Program-made: the position numbers and the translations under genes | Shown here: piece after piece, positions 1-9,949 of the stretch | Layout of the letters: every line of letters begins with the position of its first letter | Numbering within the stretch: the stretch's first letter is position 1 | Notes under the pieces: generated by a model | What the model saw: the letters and a program-made list of their open reading frames with translations, nothing else | The model's database searches: none | What the model was told of the DNA's origin: nothing | From: Pseudomonas sp. BMS12 | GTDB taxonomy: Bacteria > Pseudomonadota > Gammaproteobacteria > Pseudomonadales > Pseudomonadaceae | Length of the DNA stretch: 64,000 nucleotides | Direction: 5' to 3' | Assembly (NCBI RefSeq): GCF_001592875.1 | Contig: NZ_LSOF01000005.1 | Span: 249,912-313,911, forward strand

Positions 1-972
1 ACGGCCCTGGGCTTCGGCCTGGCCCTGCCGATTCCCTTTCTCACGCCCATGTTGGTGCTGTTTGTCCTGGTGCTGCGCAACCAGCCACTCAGCCTCAAGG
101 CCGGCCTGGCCCTGGCCCTGGTCGTGGCGCTGACCACCGGCAGCGGTCTGTTGCTGAGCCCGCTGTTGAATCATCAAGCCTTCGCCGGCGTCCTGCTGGT
201 CGCCCTCGGCCTGTTCTTCTGCTTCCGCTATGGGCTACGCGGCGGCAACGCCCTGCTGAGCAATCTGATGGTGGTCGGCCTGACCATGATCACCGCGGCC
301 GGCACGACCTCCATGGCACTGGGACAGTTGGTAATCGAAGGACTGATCAAGGCCGTGTTCATGACCACCCTGTGCGTGGCCGTCAGCCACTGGCTGTTCC
401 CCGAACCGGCCGGCCTGCCGCCGGCCAAGCCAGCCGCACCCTCGCCCCTGGCACAGGCCAACTGGATAGCCCTGCGCGCCATGCTGGTCGTGCTGCCGGC
501 CTGGCTGCTGGCGCTGATCAACCCGGCCAGCTACATGCCGCTGGTGATGAAATCCGCCAGCCTGGGGCAGCAGGTCTGCGGCGTCAGCGCACGCAATGCC
601 GGGCGCGAACTGCTCGGTTCGACCCTGCTTGGTGGCGCCCTGGCCATCGCTTTCTGGGGCATCCTCAGCATTTGCCCACAGCTATGGCTGTTCTTCCTGC
701 TGATGGTGCTGTTCGCGCTGCTGCTGGCGCGACGGCTCTACCTGTTGGCGCCCAACAAGCTGAGCCCAGGCTTCTGGCTCAATACCTGCGCCACCCTGAT
801 CATCCTGCTCGGCCAGTCGGTGCAGGACAGCGCCGCCGGCAAGGATGTCTACAGTGCCTTCGCCGTCCGCATGGGCCTGTTCCTGCTTGTCACCCTCTAT
901 GCCTGCGCGGCGGTGTACCTGCTCGACCGGCGTGTGTCCCCCTCCGCACAAGGAACTCCAGCATGCTCCTGA
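1..972 (+). CDS. DUF2955 family membrane protein (C-terminal part)
   Basis: The frame is open from the first base of the window, so the true start lies upstream; 323 residues are visible. The protein is very hydrophobic, with about nine to ten predicted membrane segments rich in Leu and Ala and a short Pro/Ala-rich loop near visible residues 135-145. The pattern matches DUF2955 proteins, which resemble the membrane half of FUSC/aromatic-acid exporters and are often encoded beside HlyD-type adaptor genes. It ends in an ATGCTCCTGA overlap with the next gene, so the two are probably co-transcribed and translationally coupled. Transport function is inferred from family resemblance only; the substrate is unknown. 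Confidence 0.7.
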   Translation, partial: TALGFGLALPIPFLTPMLVLFVLVLRNQPLSLKAGLALALVVALTTGSGLLLSPLLNHQAFAGVLLVALGLFFCFRYGLRGGNALLSNLMVVGLTMITAAGTTSMALGQLVIEGLIKAVFMTTLCVAVSHWLFPEPAGLPPAKPAAPSPLAQANWIALRAMLVVLPAWLLALINPASYMPLVMKSASLGQQVCGVSARNAGRELLGSTLLGGALAIAFWGILSICPQLWLFFLLMVLFALLLARRLYLLAPNKLSPGFWLNTCATLIILLGQSVQDSAAGKDVYSAFAVRMGLFLLVTLYACAAVYLLDRRVSPSAQGTPACS

Positions 973-1409
973 ACCTGATCATCGGCCTGCCCATAGCCAT
1001 CCTGTGCCTGCTGCTGCAGGCTGTGCTCATAGCGCTCTGTCTACGTCGCTATGTCGACTACCGGCAGAATCTGACGCAGCCAACCCCTGGCAGCACCATC
1101 CTGATCCTGAGCCTGGTGATGCTGCTCATGCTGTTCGGCAACTTCCTGCAGATGGCCGTGTGGGCCTTGCTGTTCGTGACGCTCGGCGAATTCGAGACCT
1201 TTGCCCAGGCGCTGTACTTCTCCGGCGTGACCTTTGCCACCCTGGGTTATGGCGACCTGGTGCTATCTGCGCCGCGGCAACTGCTCAGCGCCGTGGAGGC
1301 CGCCAATGGCATCCTCATGTTCGGCCTCTCCACCGCGGCGATGACGGCCGCACTCGGTGACGTGCTCAAGCAATATGCCCAGCAGCTGCGGGCCACATCC
1401 CCGAATTGA
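963..1409 (+). CDS. small two-TM potassium-channel-like protein
   Basis: This 148-residue protein starts at the ATG overlapping the stop of the DUF2955 gene. It has an N-terminal membrane helix (about residues 4-27), a second hydrophobic segment (about 40-70), a pore-like loop with the filter motif TLGYGDLV, and a last hydrophobic helix. TxGYGD is the K+ selectivity signature of the ion-channel 2 (Pfam Ion_trans_2) family. No cytoplasmic RCK or other regulatory domain follows, so it is a minimal channel. A bidirectional terminator lies just downstream. Ion selectivity is inferred from the filter motif; the link to the DUF2955 partner is suggested only by the gene overlap. Confidence 0.75.
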   Translation: MLLNLIIGLPIAILCLLLQAVLIALCLRRYVDYRQNLTQPTPGSTILILSLVMLLMLFGNFLQMAVWALLFVTLGEFETFAQALYFSGVTFATLGYGDLVLSAPRQLLSAVEAANGILMFGLSTAAMTAALGDVLKQYAQQLRATSPN

Positions 1410-1453
1410 ACTAAAGCGCAACGCATCCGGCAGTTTCATGCGGGGGTAAAACG

Positions 1454-1481
1454 AAAAAACCGAGCATCAGCTCGGTTTTTT
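1454..1481. terminator. bidirectional intrinsic terminator
   Basis: A CCGAGC/GCTCGG stem with a four-base loop is flanked by six A on the left and six T on the right. It lies between two convergent genes (channel protein and dcd), so it can end transcription from both sides. Confidence 0.85.
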
Positions 1482-1497
1482 CAGTGCTCAGCGGCAA

Positions 1498-2064
1498 TCA
1501 GGTCTTCGGCAGGGTTACACCGGTCTGACCCTGGTACTTGCCGCCACGGTCCGCGTAGGAGGTTTCGCAGGCCTCATCCGACTGCAGGAACAGCATCTGC
1601 GCCACGCCCTCGTTGGCGTAGATCTTTGCCGGCAGGGTGGTGGTGTTGGAAAACTCCAGGGTCACGTGGCCTTCCCACTCCGGCTCCAGCGGCGTGACGT
1701 TGACGATGATGCCGCAGCGCGCGTAAGTGCTCTTGCCGAGGCAGATGGTCAGCACATCACGCGGGATGCGGAAATACTCGACGGTACGGGCCAGGGCGAA
1801 GGAGTTCGGCGGAATGATGCACACCGGGCCTTTGACGTCGACAAAGCTCTTCTCATCGAAGTTCTTCGGATCGACGGTGGCCGAATGGATGTTGGTGAAC
1901 ACCTTGAATTCGTCGGCGCAGCGCACGTCGTAGCCGTAGCTGGAAACCCCGTAGGAAATCAGGCGCTCGGCGCCTTCGGTGCGCACCTGGCGCTCGACGA
2001 AGGGCTCGATCATCCCGTGTTCCTGGGCCATGCGGCGAATCCACTTGTCCGATTTGATGCTCAT
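1498..2064 (-). CDS. dcd: dCTP deaminase
   Basis: Dcd deaminates dCTP to dUTP in the cytoplasm, feeding dTTP synthesis. The start is placed at the ATG giving [11 protein letters not shown] and 188 residues, the usual length for the homotrimeric Pseudomonas enzyme; AGGA lies about 10 bases upstream, whereas the longer open frame has no family match. The nucleotide-binding stretch GKSTYAR (about 110-116) and the catalytic region PLEPEWEGH...LEF with Glu137 are intact. It is a single-gene unit downstream of apbC on the same strand (gap about 90 bases) and converges with the channel gene across a shared terminator. Confidence 0.95.
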   Translation of the reverse strand: MSIKSDKWIRRMAQEHGMIEPFVERQVRTEGAERLISYGVSSYGYDVRCADEFKVFTNIHSATVDPKNFDEKSFVDVKGPVCIIPPNSFALARTVEYFRIPRDVLTICLGKSTYARCGIIVNVTPLEPEWEGHVTLEFSNTTTLPAKIYANEGVAQMLFLQSDEACETSYADRGGKYQGQTGVTLPKT

Positions 2065-2156
2065 GGCGGGCGTCCTGAAGCTGGTGGTTGAAAATTGATC
2101 GCGCATCTTACCGGGAGGTGGCCCTGGTTCAAAGGCCCCCACCCGGTCCGGTAAGG

Positions 2157-3251
2157 TCAGTCGTCACTGGTCTCGATGGTCGGCATGGCCTGTGCGCCGA
2201 GTCCGGCCTGGGAGATACGCGCACCCACACAGCGCGCCATCTCTTGATAGATCATCGCCAACTGGCTTTCGGTATCGGCCACCACGGTCGGTTTGCCGCC
2301 ATCGGCCTGCATGCGGATCGCCATCGACAACGGCAGCGAGGCCAGCAGGTCGACGCCATACTGGGCGGCCAGCTTCTCGCCACCGCCCTCGCCGAACAGA
2401 TGCTCGCTATGGCCGCAGTTGCTGCAGATATGCACCGCCATGTTCTCCACCACTCCGAGTACCGGAATGTTGACCTTGCGGAACATCTCCACGCCCTTCT
2501 TGGCATCCAGCAGAGCCAGGTCCTGCGGGGTGGTGACGATGACACTGCCGGCCACCGGCACTTTCTGCGCCAGGGTCAGCTGGATGTCACCGGTGCCCGG
2601 CGGCATGTCGATCACCAGATAATCGAGATCGTCCCAGGCGGTCTGGGTCACCAGCTGCAGCAGCGCGCCTGAGACCATAGGCCCGCGCCACACCACCGGG
2701 GTGCTGTCATCGGTGAGGAAGGCCATGGACATGACCTGCACGCCATGGGCCTCCAGCGGCACGAAGAACTTCTGGTCACGCACCTTGGGCCGGGTACCTT
2801 CGGCGATGCCGAACATGATGCCCTGGCTGGGGCCATAGATATCCGCATCGAGGATGCCGACCCGCGCGCCTTCACGGGCCAGGGCCAGGGCCAGGTTGGC
2901 GGCGGTGGTGGACTTGCCCACGCCGCCCTTGCCGGAGGCCACGGCGATGATGTTCTTCACGTTGGCCAGTGCCGGTACTTGCTCCTGCGCCTTGTGCGGT
3001 TCGATGGCCACGTCCACCTGCACCTTCGCCGACTCCACGCCGTCCAGCCCCTCAAGGGCCATCTGCAGCATCTGTGCCCAGCCACTCTTGAACAGATCGG
3101 CGGCATAACCCAGCTCCAGGCGCACGGCGACCTTGCCGCCCTGGATATCGATCTCGCGCAGGCAGCCGGCGCTGACCGGGTCCTGATTCAGATGCGGGTC
3201 GGTGAACTGACGCAGGCGGGCTTCGACCGCTTCACGGGTGACGGCGCTCAT
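2157..3251 (-). CDS. apbC: iron-sulfur cluster carrier ATPase (Mrp/NBP35 family)
   Basis: ApbC/Mrp is a cytoplasmic P-loop ATPase that holds and transfers Fe-S clusters to apoproteins. The 364-residue protein has an N-terminal MIP18/DUF59-like domain (about 1-85), a deviant Walker A GKGGVGKS (107-114), the switch stretch DADIYGPS, and the C-terminal CSNC pair (near 280) that binds a bridging cluster at the dimer interface. The ATG is preceded by GGAG. It is divergent from metG across a 131-base gap, the common arrangement in Pseudomonas and enterics. The neighbouring rsxB, rsxC and nth encode Fe-S proteins, but a specific link is not shown. Confidence 0.95.
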   Translation of the reverse strand: MSAVTREAVEARLRQFTDPHLNQDPVSAGCLREIDIQGGKVAVRLELGYAADLFKSGWAQMLQMALEGLDGVESAKVQVDVAIEPHKAQEQVPALANVKNIIAVASGKGGVGKSTTAANLALALAREGARVGILDADIYGPSQGIMFGIAEGTRPKVRDQKFFVPLEAHGVQVMSMAFLTDDSTPVVWRGPMVSGALLQLVTQTAWDDLDYLVIDMPPGTGDIQLTLAQKVPVAGSVIVTTPQDLALLDAKKGVEMFRKVNIPVLGVVENMAVHICSNCGHSEHLFGEGGGEKLAAQYGVDLLASLPLSMAIRMQADGGKPTVVADTESQLAMIYQEMARCVGARISQAGLGAQAMPTIETSDD

Positions 3252-3315
3252 GGGGCAACTCCGAAAGGCTGGGTAAAACAGGCCGGCATCTTACCCCGCT
3301 GCGCAGCCGTCGCGG

Positions 3316-3344
3316 ATGAAAAAAAACCGCCGCGCCTATATAGT
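3316..3344 (+). promoter_or_regulatory. candidate sigma-70 promoter of metG
   Basis: ATGAAA (four of six matches to TTGACA) and TATAGT are separated by 17 bases, ending about 38 bases before the metG ATG in the apbC-metG divergent gap. Read by eye; no transcript data. Confidence 0.4.
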
Positions 3345-3382
3345 GGCCGACTTCCTTCGAAACACCCGATGGCCCGATCCCC

Positions 3383-5419
3383 ATGTCCGAAGCCCGCAAG
3401 ATTCTCGTTACCAGCGCCCTGCCCTACGCCAACGGCTCCATTCACCTGGGCCACATGCTCGAATACATCCAGACCGACATGTGGGTGCGTTTCCAGAAGC
3501 TGCGCGGCCACCAGGCCATCTACGTCTGCGCCGACGACGCCCATGGCTCGGCCATCATGCTGCGCGCCGAGAAAGAGGGGATCACCTCCGAACAGCTGAT
3601 CGACGGCGTGCGCGCCGAGCATATGGCCGACTTCGCCGACTTCGGCGTCGATTTCGACAATTACCACTCGACCCACTCGGAAGAGAACCGCGAGCTGTCT
3701 GCCGCCATCTACCTCAAGCTGCGCGACGCCGGACACATCGCCACCCGTTCGGTGACCCAATACTTCGACCCCGAGAAGGGCATGTTCCTCGCCGATCGCT
3801 TCATCAAAGGTACCTGCCCCAAGTGCGGCACCGAGGATCAGTACGGCGACAACTGCGAGAAGTGCGGTGCCACCTACGCGCCCACCGAGCTGAAGAACCC
3901 GCGCTCGGCCATCTCCGGTGCCGTGCCGGTGCTCAAGGACTCCAAGCACTTCTTCTTCAAGCTGCCCGACTTCGAGGCCATGCTGAAGAGCTGGACCCGC
4001 AGCGGCACCCTGCAGGACGCCGTGGCCAACAAGATCGCCGAGTGGCTGGATGGCGGCCTGCAGGAGTGGGACATCTCACGCGACGCACCCTACTTCGGTT
4101 TCGAGATCCCGGACGAACCCGGCAAATACTTCTACGTCTGGCTGGACGCCCCGATCGGCTACATGGCCAGCTTCAAGAACCTCTGCAGCAAGCGATCGGA
4201 GCTGGACTTCGACGCATTCTGGAACAAGGAATCGACCGCCGAGCTGTACCACTTCATCGGCAAGGACATCGTCAACTTCCACGCCCTGTTCTGGCCGGCC
4301 ATGCTCGAAGGCGCCGGTTACCGCAAGCCTACCGCGGTCAACGTGCACGGCTACCTGACCGTCAACGGCCAGAAGATGTCCAAGTCGCGCGGCACCTTCG
4401 TCAAGGCACGTACCTACCTGGATCACCTGAACCCGGAATACCTGCGCTACTACTACGCCAGCAAGCTGGGCCGTGGCGTGGACGACCTGGACCTGAACCT
4501 CGAAGACTTCGTGCAGAAGGTCAACTCGGACCTGGTCGGCAAGGTGGTCAACATCGCCAGCCGCTGCGCCGGCTTCATCCACAAGGGCAACGCTGGGGTT
4601 CTCGTAGACGCGAACCCAGAGCCGGAACTGTGGGCCGCCTTCCAGGCCGCCGCGCCGAGCATCGCCGACGCCTATGAAGCCCGCGACTTCTCCCGCGCCA
4701 TGCGCGAGATCATGGCCCTGGCCGACCGCGCCAACGCCTGGATCGCCGACAAGGCGCCGTGGGCGCTGAACAAGGTCGAGGGCAAGCAGGCCGAGGTGCA
4801 GGAAATCTGCGCCCTGGGCGTCAACCTGTTCCGCCAGCTGGTGATCATGCTCAAGCCGGTGCTGCCGAAACTGGCCGCCGACGCCGAGGCCTTCCTCAAC
4901 GTCGCCCCGCTGACCTGGGCCGACCTGGCCACGCCGCTGGCCAACCACCAGCTGAACCCGTTCAACCCGCTGCTGACCCGTATCGAACCCGCGAAGATCG
5001 AAGCCATGACCGAAGCCTCCAAGGAAGACCTCGCCGCCGAAGCCACCAAGCCAGCTGGCAATGGCGAACTGACCAAGGAGCCACTGGCCACCGAGATCAA
5101 CTTCGACGCCTTTGCGGCGGTCGACCTGCGCATTGCCCTGATCGAGAAGTGCGAATTCGTCGAGGGTGCCGACAAGCTACTGCGCCTGTCGCTGGATATC
5201 GGCGACGAGAAGCGCAACGTGTTCTCCGGCATCAAGTCCGCCTACCCGGACCCGAGCAAGCTGGAAGGCCGCCTGACCCTGTACGTGGCCAACCTGGCCC
5301 CGCGCAAGATGAAGTTCGGCATCAGTGAAGGCATGGTCCTGGCCGCCGGCCCGGGCGGCGAGGAAATCTACCTGCTCAGCCCGGACAGCGGCGCCAAGCC
5401 GGGTCAGCGCGTCAAATAA
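3383..5419 (+). CDS. metG: methionine--tRNA ligase
   Basis: MetG charges tRNA-Met and initiator tRNA with methionine in the cytoplasm. The 678-residue protein is the long, dimeric form. It has the class I signature [11 protein letters not shown] (residues 14-24), a zinc knuckle CPKCG...CEKC (about 145-162), the KMSKS loop (about 331-335), an anticodon-binding helical domain, and a C-terminal EMAP-II/Trbp111-like tRNA-binding domain from about residue 570. The start gives [15 protein letters not shown], typical of Pseudomonas, although the Shine-Dalgarno is weak. The lipoprotein gene follows after 23 bases and may be co-transcribed. Confidence 0.98.
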   Translation: MSEARKILVTSALPYANGSIHLGHMLEYIQTDMWVRFQKLRGHQAIYVCADDAHGSAIMLRAEKEGITSEQLIDGVRAEHMADFADFGVDFDNYHSTHSEENRELSAAIYLKLRDAGHIATRSVTQYFDPEKGMFLADRFIKGTCPKCGTEDQYGDNCEKCGATYAPTELKNPRSAISGAVPVLKDSKHFFFKLPDFEAMLKSWTRSGTLQDAVANKIAEWLDGGLQEWDISRDAPYFGFEIPDEPGKYFYVWLDAPIGYMASFKNLCSKRSELDFDAFWNKESTAELYHFIGKDIVNFHALFWPAMLEGAGYRKPTAVNVHGYLTVNGQKMSKSRGTFVKARTYLDHLNPEYLRYYYASKLGRGVDDLDLNLEDFVQKVNSDLVGKVVNIASRCAGFIHKGNAGVLVDANPEPELWAAFQAAAPSIADAYEARDFSRAMREIMALADRANAWIADKAPWALNKVEGKQAEVQEICALGVNLFRQLVIMLKPVLPKLAADAEAFLNVAPLTWADLATPLANHQLNPFNPLLTRIEPAKIEAMTEASKEDLAAEATKPAGNGELTKEPLATEINFDAFAAVDLRIALIEKCEFVEGADKLLRLSLDIGDEKRNVFSGIKSAYPDPSKLEGRLTLYVANLAPRKMKFGISEGMVLAAGPGGEEIYLLSPDSGAKPGQRVK

Positions 5420-5442
5420 CCCCGGCAAGCAAGGATGCTGCA

Positions 5443-6213
5443 ATGAACAGATGGCTGCTGGTTTTGCTGCTGGCCCTGGCCGGCTGCTCCGACAAGGGCG
5501 GCGAGGAGTACGGTGCTGCCATACAGGGTGAGCAAAACAAGCCCGGCAGTTATCTGGCCTACGAACACAGTGTCGGTATCGAGCTGCCAGCCGAGCGGAT
5601 TGCCGAGCGCCTGACCGCCACCCGCCAGGCCTGCCTGGAAGAACGCTTCGGTGCGTGCAGCCTGATCGGCGCCGAGCAAAGCTCCGGCCAGTACCCCAGC
5701 GGCGAACTGACCTTGCGCATCGTCCCCGCGGGCGTCGAGAAGATCAGCGCCTTTGCTGCCGAAGGTGGCGAACAAGTGCGGCGCTTTACCCGCGCCGAGG
5801 ACCTGGCTCAAGCCGTGGCCGACAACCGTCAGCAGCGCGAGCAACTACTGCGCCAGCAACAGACGCTGCAGCAATACCAGCAACGCACGGACCTGAGCGT
5901 TTCCGACCTGCTGGCCCTGGCCAGAGAGCTGGCCGCCGTCGAAGTGCAACTGCAGGCCCTGGACCAGCAGGCCGCCCAGCAGCAGCGCCGCCTGGATACC
6001 AACCTGCTGACTCTGAACTTCTCCAGTCGCTACCAGCGCTCGCGCATGGGGCAGATCGGCGAAGCTGCCGGCAACCTGCTGGACAACTTCACCGAAGGCT
6101 GCGTCGCAGTGCTTGAGTTCATCGGTTATGGCCTGCCATTCCTGATCCTGCTGTTCCCCTTGGCCTTGCTACTACGCGGGCTCTGGCGGCGCCTCACTCA
6201 GCGACCACGCTAA
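5443..6213 (+). CDS. DUF4349 family lipoprotein
   Basis: A 256-residue protein with a lipoprotein signal peptide: hydrophobic residues 4-12 followed by the lipobox LAGC, acylated Cys15. The next residues are S-D; Asp at +3 does not give a clear sorting call. A Gln/Arg-rich coiled coil spans about residues 125-185, and a membrane helix (about 220-245) is followed by a short basic tail. This layout is typical of DUF4349, whose function is unknown. AAGGA lies before the ATG. It sits between metG and the rsx operon, 110 bases before rsxA, but a separate promoter before rsxA suggests it is not part of that operon. Confidence 0.75.
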   Translation: MNRWLLVLLLALAGCSDKGGEEYGAAIQGEQNKPGSYLAYEHSVGIELPAERIAERLTATRQACLEERFGACSLIGAEQSSGQYPSGELTLRIVPAGVEKISAFAAEGGEQVRRFTRAEDLAQAVADNRQQREQLLRQQQTLQQYQQRTDLSVSDLLALARELAAVEVQLQALDQQAAQQQRRLDTNLLTLNFSSRYQRSRMGQIGEAAGNLLDNFTEGCVAVLEFIGYGLPFLILLFPLALLLRGLWRRLTQRPR

Positions 6214-6250
6214 ACCCGGCGCAACAGGCTAGCCTTTTCCTGCGGCCAGC

Positions 6251-6279
6251 TTGTTTGCTGTGGGCGCGTTCCCGATAAT
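6251..6279 (+). promoter_or_regulatory. candidate promoter of the rsx/rnf operon
   Basis: TTGTTT and GATAAT are separated by exactly 17 bases, about 45 bases upstream of the rsxA ATG. The two hexamers match the sigma-70 consensus at four and five positions. Confidence 0.5.
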
Positions 6280-6323
6280 AGGCGCCCTTTTTCTACGGCC
6301 TTTCCGCCACCACGGTAGCTCCG

Positions 6324-6908
6324 ATGACCGAACTCGCCTTGATCATGGTCAGCGCCATCCTGGTCAACAATTTCGTGCTGGTGCAGTTCCTCGGCCTGTG
6401 CCCCTTCATGGGCGTGTCGAAGAAGATCGAGACGGCCATCGGCCTGTCGCTGGCCACCACCTTCGTCCTCACCCTGGCTGCCATGTGCAGCTACCTGGTG
6501 CAGGAATACGTGCTGGAGCCCCTGGGCCTGGAGTTCCTGCGCACCATCAGTTTCATCCTGGTGATCGCCGTCACCGTGCAGTTCACCGAAATGGTGGTGA
6601 ACAAGACCAGCCCCCTGCTCTACCGCGTGCTGGGCATCTTCCTGCCGCTGATCACCACCAACTGTATCGTCCTCGGCGTGGCCCTGCTCAACGCCAACAA
6701 GGCCGAGTTCACTTTCATCACCGCCACCGCCAACGGTTTCGCCGCTGGCCTGGGCTTCTCCCTGGTACTGGTGCTGTTTGCCGCCATGCGTGAACGCATC
6801 GCCATCGCCGACGTACCCAAGCCGTTCCAGGGCGCCTCCATCGGCATGATCACCGCCGGGCTGATGTCCCTGGCGTTTATGGGCTTCGCCGGGTTGATCA
6901 AGCTATGA
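6324..6908 (+). CDS. rsxA: Rnf/Rsx electron-transport complex subunit A
   Basis: RsxA (RnfA) is an inner-membrane subunit of the Rnf ferredoxin:NAD+ oxidoreductase, also called Rsx because in E. coli it reduces SoxR. The 194-residue protein has six hydrophobic helices in the inverted-repeat NqrD/NqrE fold. The paired motifs FLGLCPFMG and ITTNCIVLG each carry one of the Cys residues that, with RsxE, hold an iron centre inside the membrane. It is the first gene of rsxABCDGE; its end overlaps rsxB by four bases. Confidence 0.97.
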   Translation: MTELALIMVSAILVNNFVLVQFLGLCPFMGVSKKIETAIGLSLATTFVLTLAAMCSYLVQEYVLEPLGLEFLRTISFILVIAVTVQFTEMVVNKTSPLLYRVLGIFLPLITTNCIVLGVALLNANKAEFTFITATANGFAAGLGFSLVLVLFAAMRERIAIADVPKPFQGASIGMITAGLMSLAFMGFAGLIKL

Positions 6909-7480
6909 GCCTGGTGCTGATCGCCGTTCTCGCCGTTCTCGGCCTGTGCCTGCTCGGCGGCGCCATCCTCGGCTTCGCTGCGGTGCGCTTCAAGGTCGAG
7001 GGTGACCCTATCGCCGAACAGATCAACGCGCTGCTGCCGCAGACCCAGTGCGGCCAGTGCGGTTACCCGGGCTGCAAGCCCTACGCCGAAGCCATCGCCG
7101 GCGGCGACAAGATCAACAAGTGCCCGCCCGGCGGCGAGGCCACGATCCAGGCCCTGGCCGACCTGCTCGACGTCGAGCCGGAGCCGCTGGATGCCGTCGA
7201 AGGCGAGAAGCCGCAGATGGTCGCGGTGATCCGCGAAGCCGAATGCATCGGCTGCACCAAATGCATCCAGGCCTGCCCGGTGGACGCTATCGTCGGCGCG
7301 GCCAAGCAGATGCACACGGTGATCGCCAGCGAATGCACCGGTTGCGACCTGTGCGTCGAGCCGTGCCCGGTGGACTGCATCGACATGGTGGAAGTCGGCA
7401 GCAACGTGCAGAGCTGGAAGTGGCAGCTGCCGCTGGCCCCCGGCCAACTGATCGCCAGCGACCGGGAGCAAGCCGCATGA
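6905..7480 (+). CDS. rsxB: Rnf/Rsx complex ferredoxin subunit B
   Basis: RsxB carries electrons along a chain of Fe-S clusters on the cytoplasmic side of the complex. The 191-residue protein has an N-terminal membrane anchor (about 1-25), a [4Fe-4S] domain with the Cys set CGQCGYPGC plus a later KCPPGG Cys, and two ferredoxin motifs, [12 protein letters not shown] (about 114-125) and [12 protein letters not shown] (about 144-155). All expected cluster ligands are present. The start overlaps the rsxA stop (ATGA) and its stop overlaps the rsxC start (ATGA), indicating translational coupling. Confidence 0.97.
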   Translation: MSLVLIAVLAVLGLCLLGGAILGFAAVRFKVEGDPIAEQINALLPQTQCGQCGYPGCKPYAEAIAGGDKINKCPPGGEATIQALADLLDVEPEPLDAVEGEKPQMVAVIREAECIGCTKCIQACPVDAIVGAAKQMHTVIASECTGCDLCVEPCPVDCIDMVEVGSNVQSWKWQLPLAPGQLIASDREQAA

Positions 7481-9936
7481 GTGCCCACGAACGCATCTGG
7501 GACATTCCCGGCGGCATCCACCCGGCCGAGCGCAAGGAACTGTCCAACCGCACGCCGATCCAGCCCGCGCCGCTGCCCAAGCGCCTGATCCTGCCGCTGG
7601 GTCAGCATATCGGCGCCGCCGCCGAGCCCTGTGTGGCGTTAGGCGAGCGCGTTCTCAAGGGCCAGAAGATCGCCGAAGCCATCGGCTTCGTCAGCGCGCC
7701 GCTGCATGCGCCGACCTCCGGCACGGTCAGCTTCATCGGCCCGCAGCCCTACCCGCATGTGTCCGGCATGCTCGCGCCGGCCATCGTGATCGACAGCGAC
7801 GGCCTGGACCAGTGGACCGAACTGACGCCGCAGCCGGACTACCGGCACATGGCGTCCAGCGCGCTGCTGAAGCTGATCCGCGAGGCCGGCATCAACGGCC
7901 TCGGTGGCGCCGGTTTTCCCACCGCGGTCAAGCTCACCGCGCGACCGACGCAGAAGATTCACACCCTCATCATCAACGGCACCGAGTGCGAGCCCTATAT
8001 CACCGCCGACGATGTGCTGATGCGCGAGCGCGCCGCCGAACTGGTGTCCGGCATCGACATCCTGGTGCAGCTGATCCAGCCGGACGAAGTGCTGATCGGT
8101 ATCGAGGACAACAAGCCTGAGGCCATCGCCGCCGTGCGTGCCGCCCTGCGCGAGCGCAGTTACACCCTCAAGGTGTTCCCCACCAAGTACCCCTCCGGCG
8201 GCGAGAAACAGCTGATCCAGATCCTCACCGGCGTGGAAGTGCCCAGCGGCGGCCTGCCGGCGGATATCGGCATGCTCTGCCAGAACGTCGGCACCTGCGT
8301 GGCCATCCACGACGCAGTGCTGCTGGGCAAGCCACTGATCTCGCGCATCACCACCCTGACCGGCGAAGCCCTGGCACGACCGGGCAATGTCGAAGCACTG
8401 CTCGGTACTCCGGTCGGTGAGCTGCTGGCCTTCGCCGGCCTGGACAGCAGCAAGCTCAACCGCCTGGTCATGGGCGGCCCGATGATGGGCTTCACCCTGC
8501 CCTCGCTCGATGTACCCCTGGTCAAGACCGCCAACTGCCTGCTGGCCGGCACCGCCAGCGAGCTGCCGGCACCGCCACCGGCCATGCCCTGCATCCGTTG
8601 TGGCGAATGCGCCGAGGCCTGCCCGGCCAGCCTGCTACCGCAGCAGCTGCACTTCTTTGCACTCGGCCAGCAGCACGAGCAGCTCAAGGCGCACAACCTG
8701 TTCGACTGCATCGAATGCGGCGCCTGCGCCTATGTCTGCCCCTCCAGCATCCCGCTGGTGCAGTACTACCGCGCCGCCAAAGGCGAAATCCGCGAGCTGG
8801 AACAGAAGCAGCAGAAGGCCGAGCACTCCAAGCAGCGCTTCGAGCTGCGCCAGGAACGCCTGCGCCGCGAGGAAGAACGCAAGGAGGCCGAACGTGTGGC
8901 CCGTGCCGAGCGCGCCGCCAAGGCCAAGGCGGCGCAAGCCGAGGCAGCGGCAGCAGCGCCTACCAGTGCAGCGCCGAGCGCCGCCGACGAGCAGCTCAAG
9001 CGCCTGAAGATCGAAGCCAGCATGGCCCAGGTCGCGCTGAAGAAGGCCGAGAAGCAGCTGGCCCAGCACGACACCGACGAACTCAAGGCCCAGGTCGCCG
9101 AACTGCGCAGCGCCGCCGAAGCCGCACAGAAGGCTCTGGAAGCCGCCCAGGCCAGCGCGCCCGCCTCCGCTGCAGCAGCGCCGGCCAACGACGATGCGCT
9201 GAAGAAAGCCAAGATCGAAGCCGCCATGCTCAAGGCCCAGCTACGCAAGCTGGATAAACTCGAAGCACCCAGCACCGAGCAGCAGGCCGAGCTGGAGCAG
9301 ACCCGCGCCAAGCTGACCGAGGCCGAAAAGGTCCTGGAACAGCTGCAGTCCGCAGCGCCTGCACCCTCCGCCGCCGCGCCAGCCAACGACGACGCGCTGA
9401 AGAAAGCCAAGATCGAGGCCGCTATGCTCAAGGCCCAGCTGCGCAAGCTGGAAAAGCTCGAAGCGCCCAGCGCCGAACAGCAGGCCGAGCTGGAGCAGAC
9501 CCGCGCCAAGCTGGCCGAGGCCGAAAAGATCCTGGGACAACTGCAATCTGCAGCACCAGCCCCCACCAAGGCCGCCGACGATAGCGAACTGAAAAAGGCC
9601 AAGGTCGAGCTGGCGATGAAGCGCGCCGAGCTGAAGAAGGCCGAGAAAGCCGGTGCAGAAGAAAGCGAGCTGGAGCGCCTACGCCAGGCCCTGTCCGCCG
9701 CCGAACAGGCTCTGCATGCCGCCGAAACAGCCTCTGGCAAACCAGTCCCAGACCTGGTGCGTACCGAAAAGCCCGGCGTTGACGCCGCGCTCAAGGCGCT
9801 GAAGACCGAAGTCGCCTTTGCCCGCGCCGACCTGCGCAAACTGGAACGCGACGACGCTGCCGCCAGCGACACCCTGGAAGCCGCCCGCGCCCGCCTGGCA
9901 ACCGCCGAGCAAGCCCTGGCCGCTCACCAAGCCTGA
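7477..9936 (+). CDS. rsxC: Rnf/Rsx complex subunit C with long repeat tail
   Basis: RsxC is the peripheral NAD(H)/FMN-binding subunit on the cytoplasmic face. The start is the ATG overlapping the rsxB stop, giving 819 residues, longer than E. coli RsxC at about 740. The core (about 1-440) resembles NqrA and respiratory complex I subunit NuoF, with a glycine-rich GLGGAGFPT loop and the GTECEPY and GGEKQL motifs. Two [4Fe-4S] motifs, [12 protein letters not shown] and [12 protein letters not shown], follow at about 370-430. From about residue 440 the chain becomes a charged Ala/Lys/Glu/Gln coiled coil, and from residue 502 it holds five tandem repeats described separately. Thirteen bases separate it from rsxD. 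Confidence 0.96.
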   Translation: MSAHERIWDIPGGIHPAERKELSNRTPIQPAPLPKRLILPLGQHIGAAAEPCVALGERVLKGQKIAEAIGFVSAPLHAPTSGTVSFIGPQPYPHVSGMLAPAIVIDSDGLDQWTELTPQPDYRHMASSALLKLIREAGINGLGGAGFPTAVKLTARPTQKIHTLIINGTECEPYITADDVLMRERAAELVSGIDILVQLIQPDEVLIGIEDNKPEAIAAVRAALRERSYTLKVFPTKYPSGGEKQLIQILTGVEVPSGGLPADIGMLCQNVGTCVAIHDAVLLGKPLISRITTLTGEALARPGNVEALLGTPVGELLAFAGLDSSKLNRLVMGGPMMGFTLPSLDVPLVKTANCLLAGTASELPAPPPAMPCIRCGECAEACPASLLPQQLHFFALGQQHEQLKAHNLFDCIECGACAYVCPSSIPLVQYYRAAKGEIRELEQKQQKAEHSKQRFELRQERLRREEERKEAERVARAERAAKAKAAQAEAAAAAPTSAAPSAADEQLKRLKIEASMAQVALKKAEKQLAQHDTDELKAQVAELRSAAEAAQKALEAAQASAPASAAAAPANDDALKKAKIEAAMLKAQLRKLDKLEAPSTEQQAELEQTRAKLTEAEKVLEQLQSAAPAPSAAAPANDDALKKAKIEAAMLKAQLRKLEKLEAPSAEQQAELEQTRAKLAEAEKILGQLQSAAPAPTKAADDSELKKAKVELAMKRAELKKAEKAGAEESELERLRQALSAAEQALHAAETASGKPVPDLVRTEKPGVDAALKALKTEVAFARADLRKLERDDAAASDTLEAARARLATAEQALAAHQA
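8980..9936 (+). repeat. five tandem ~200-nt coding repeats in the 3' end of rsxC
   Basis: Units begin at about 8980, 9184, 9382, 9571 and 9775, giving periods of 68, 66, 63 and 68 codons. Each opens with a motif like [20 protein letters not shown] and continues as an Ala/Glu/Lys heptad-like stretch ending in an Ala/Pro linker. Units two and three are nearly identical in nucleotides, suggesting recent duplication or gene conversion. The first, fourth and fifth have diverged. Predicted coiled-coil arms joined by flexible linkers. Confidence 0.85.
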
Positions 9937-9949
9937 TTCCGGAGACCCG

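Noticed and set aside
3337..3349. TATATAGTGGCCG shared with the topA upstream region (63160-63172)
   Set aside because: The shared 13 bases are in opposite orientation to the genes concerned and probably reflect AT-rich -10-like sequence, not a repeat family.
8980..9936. Possible CRISPR or minisatellite because of regular periodicity
   Set aside because: The units are about 200 nt, in frame and code for a coiled coil; there are no short identical repeats with unique spacers.
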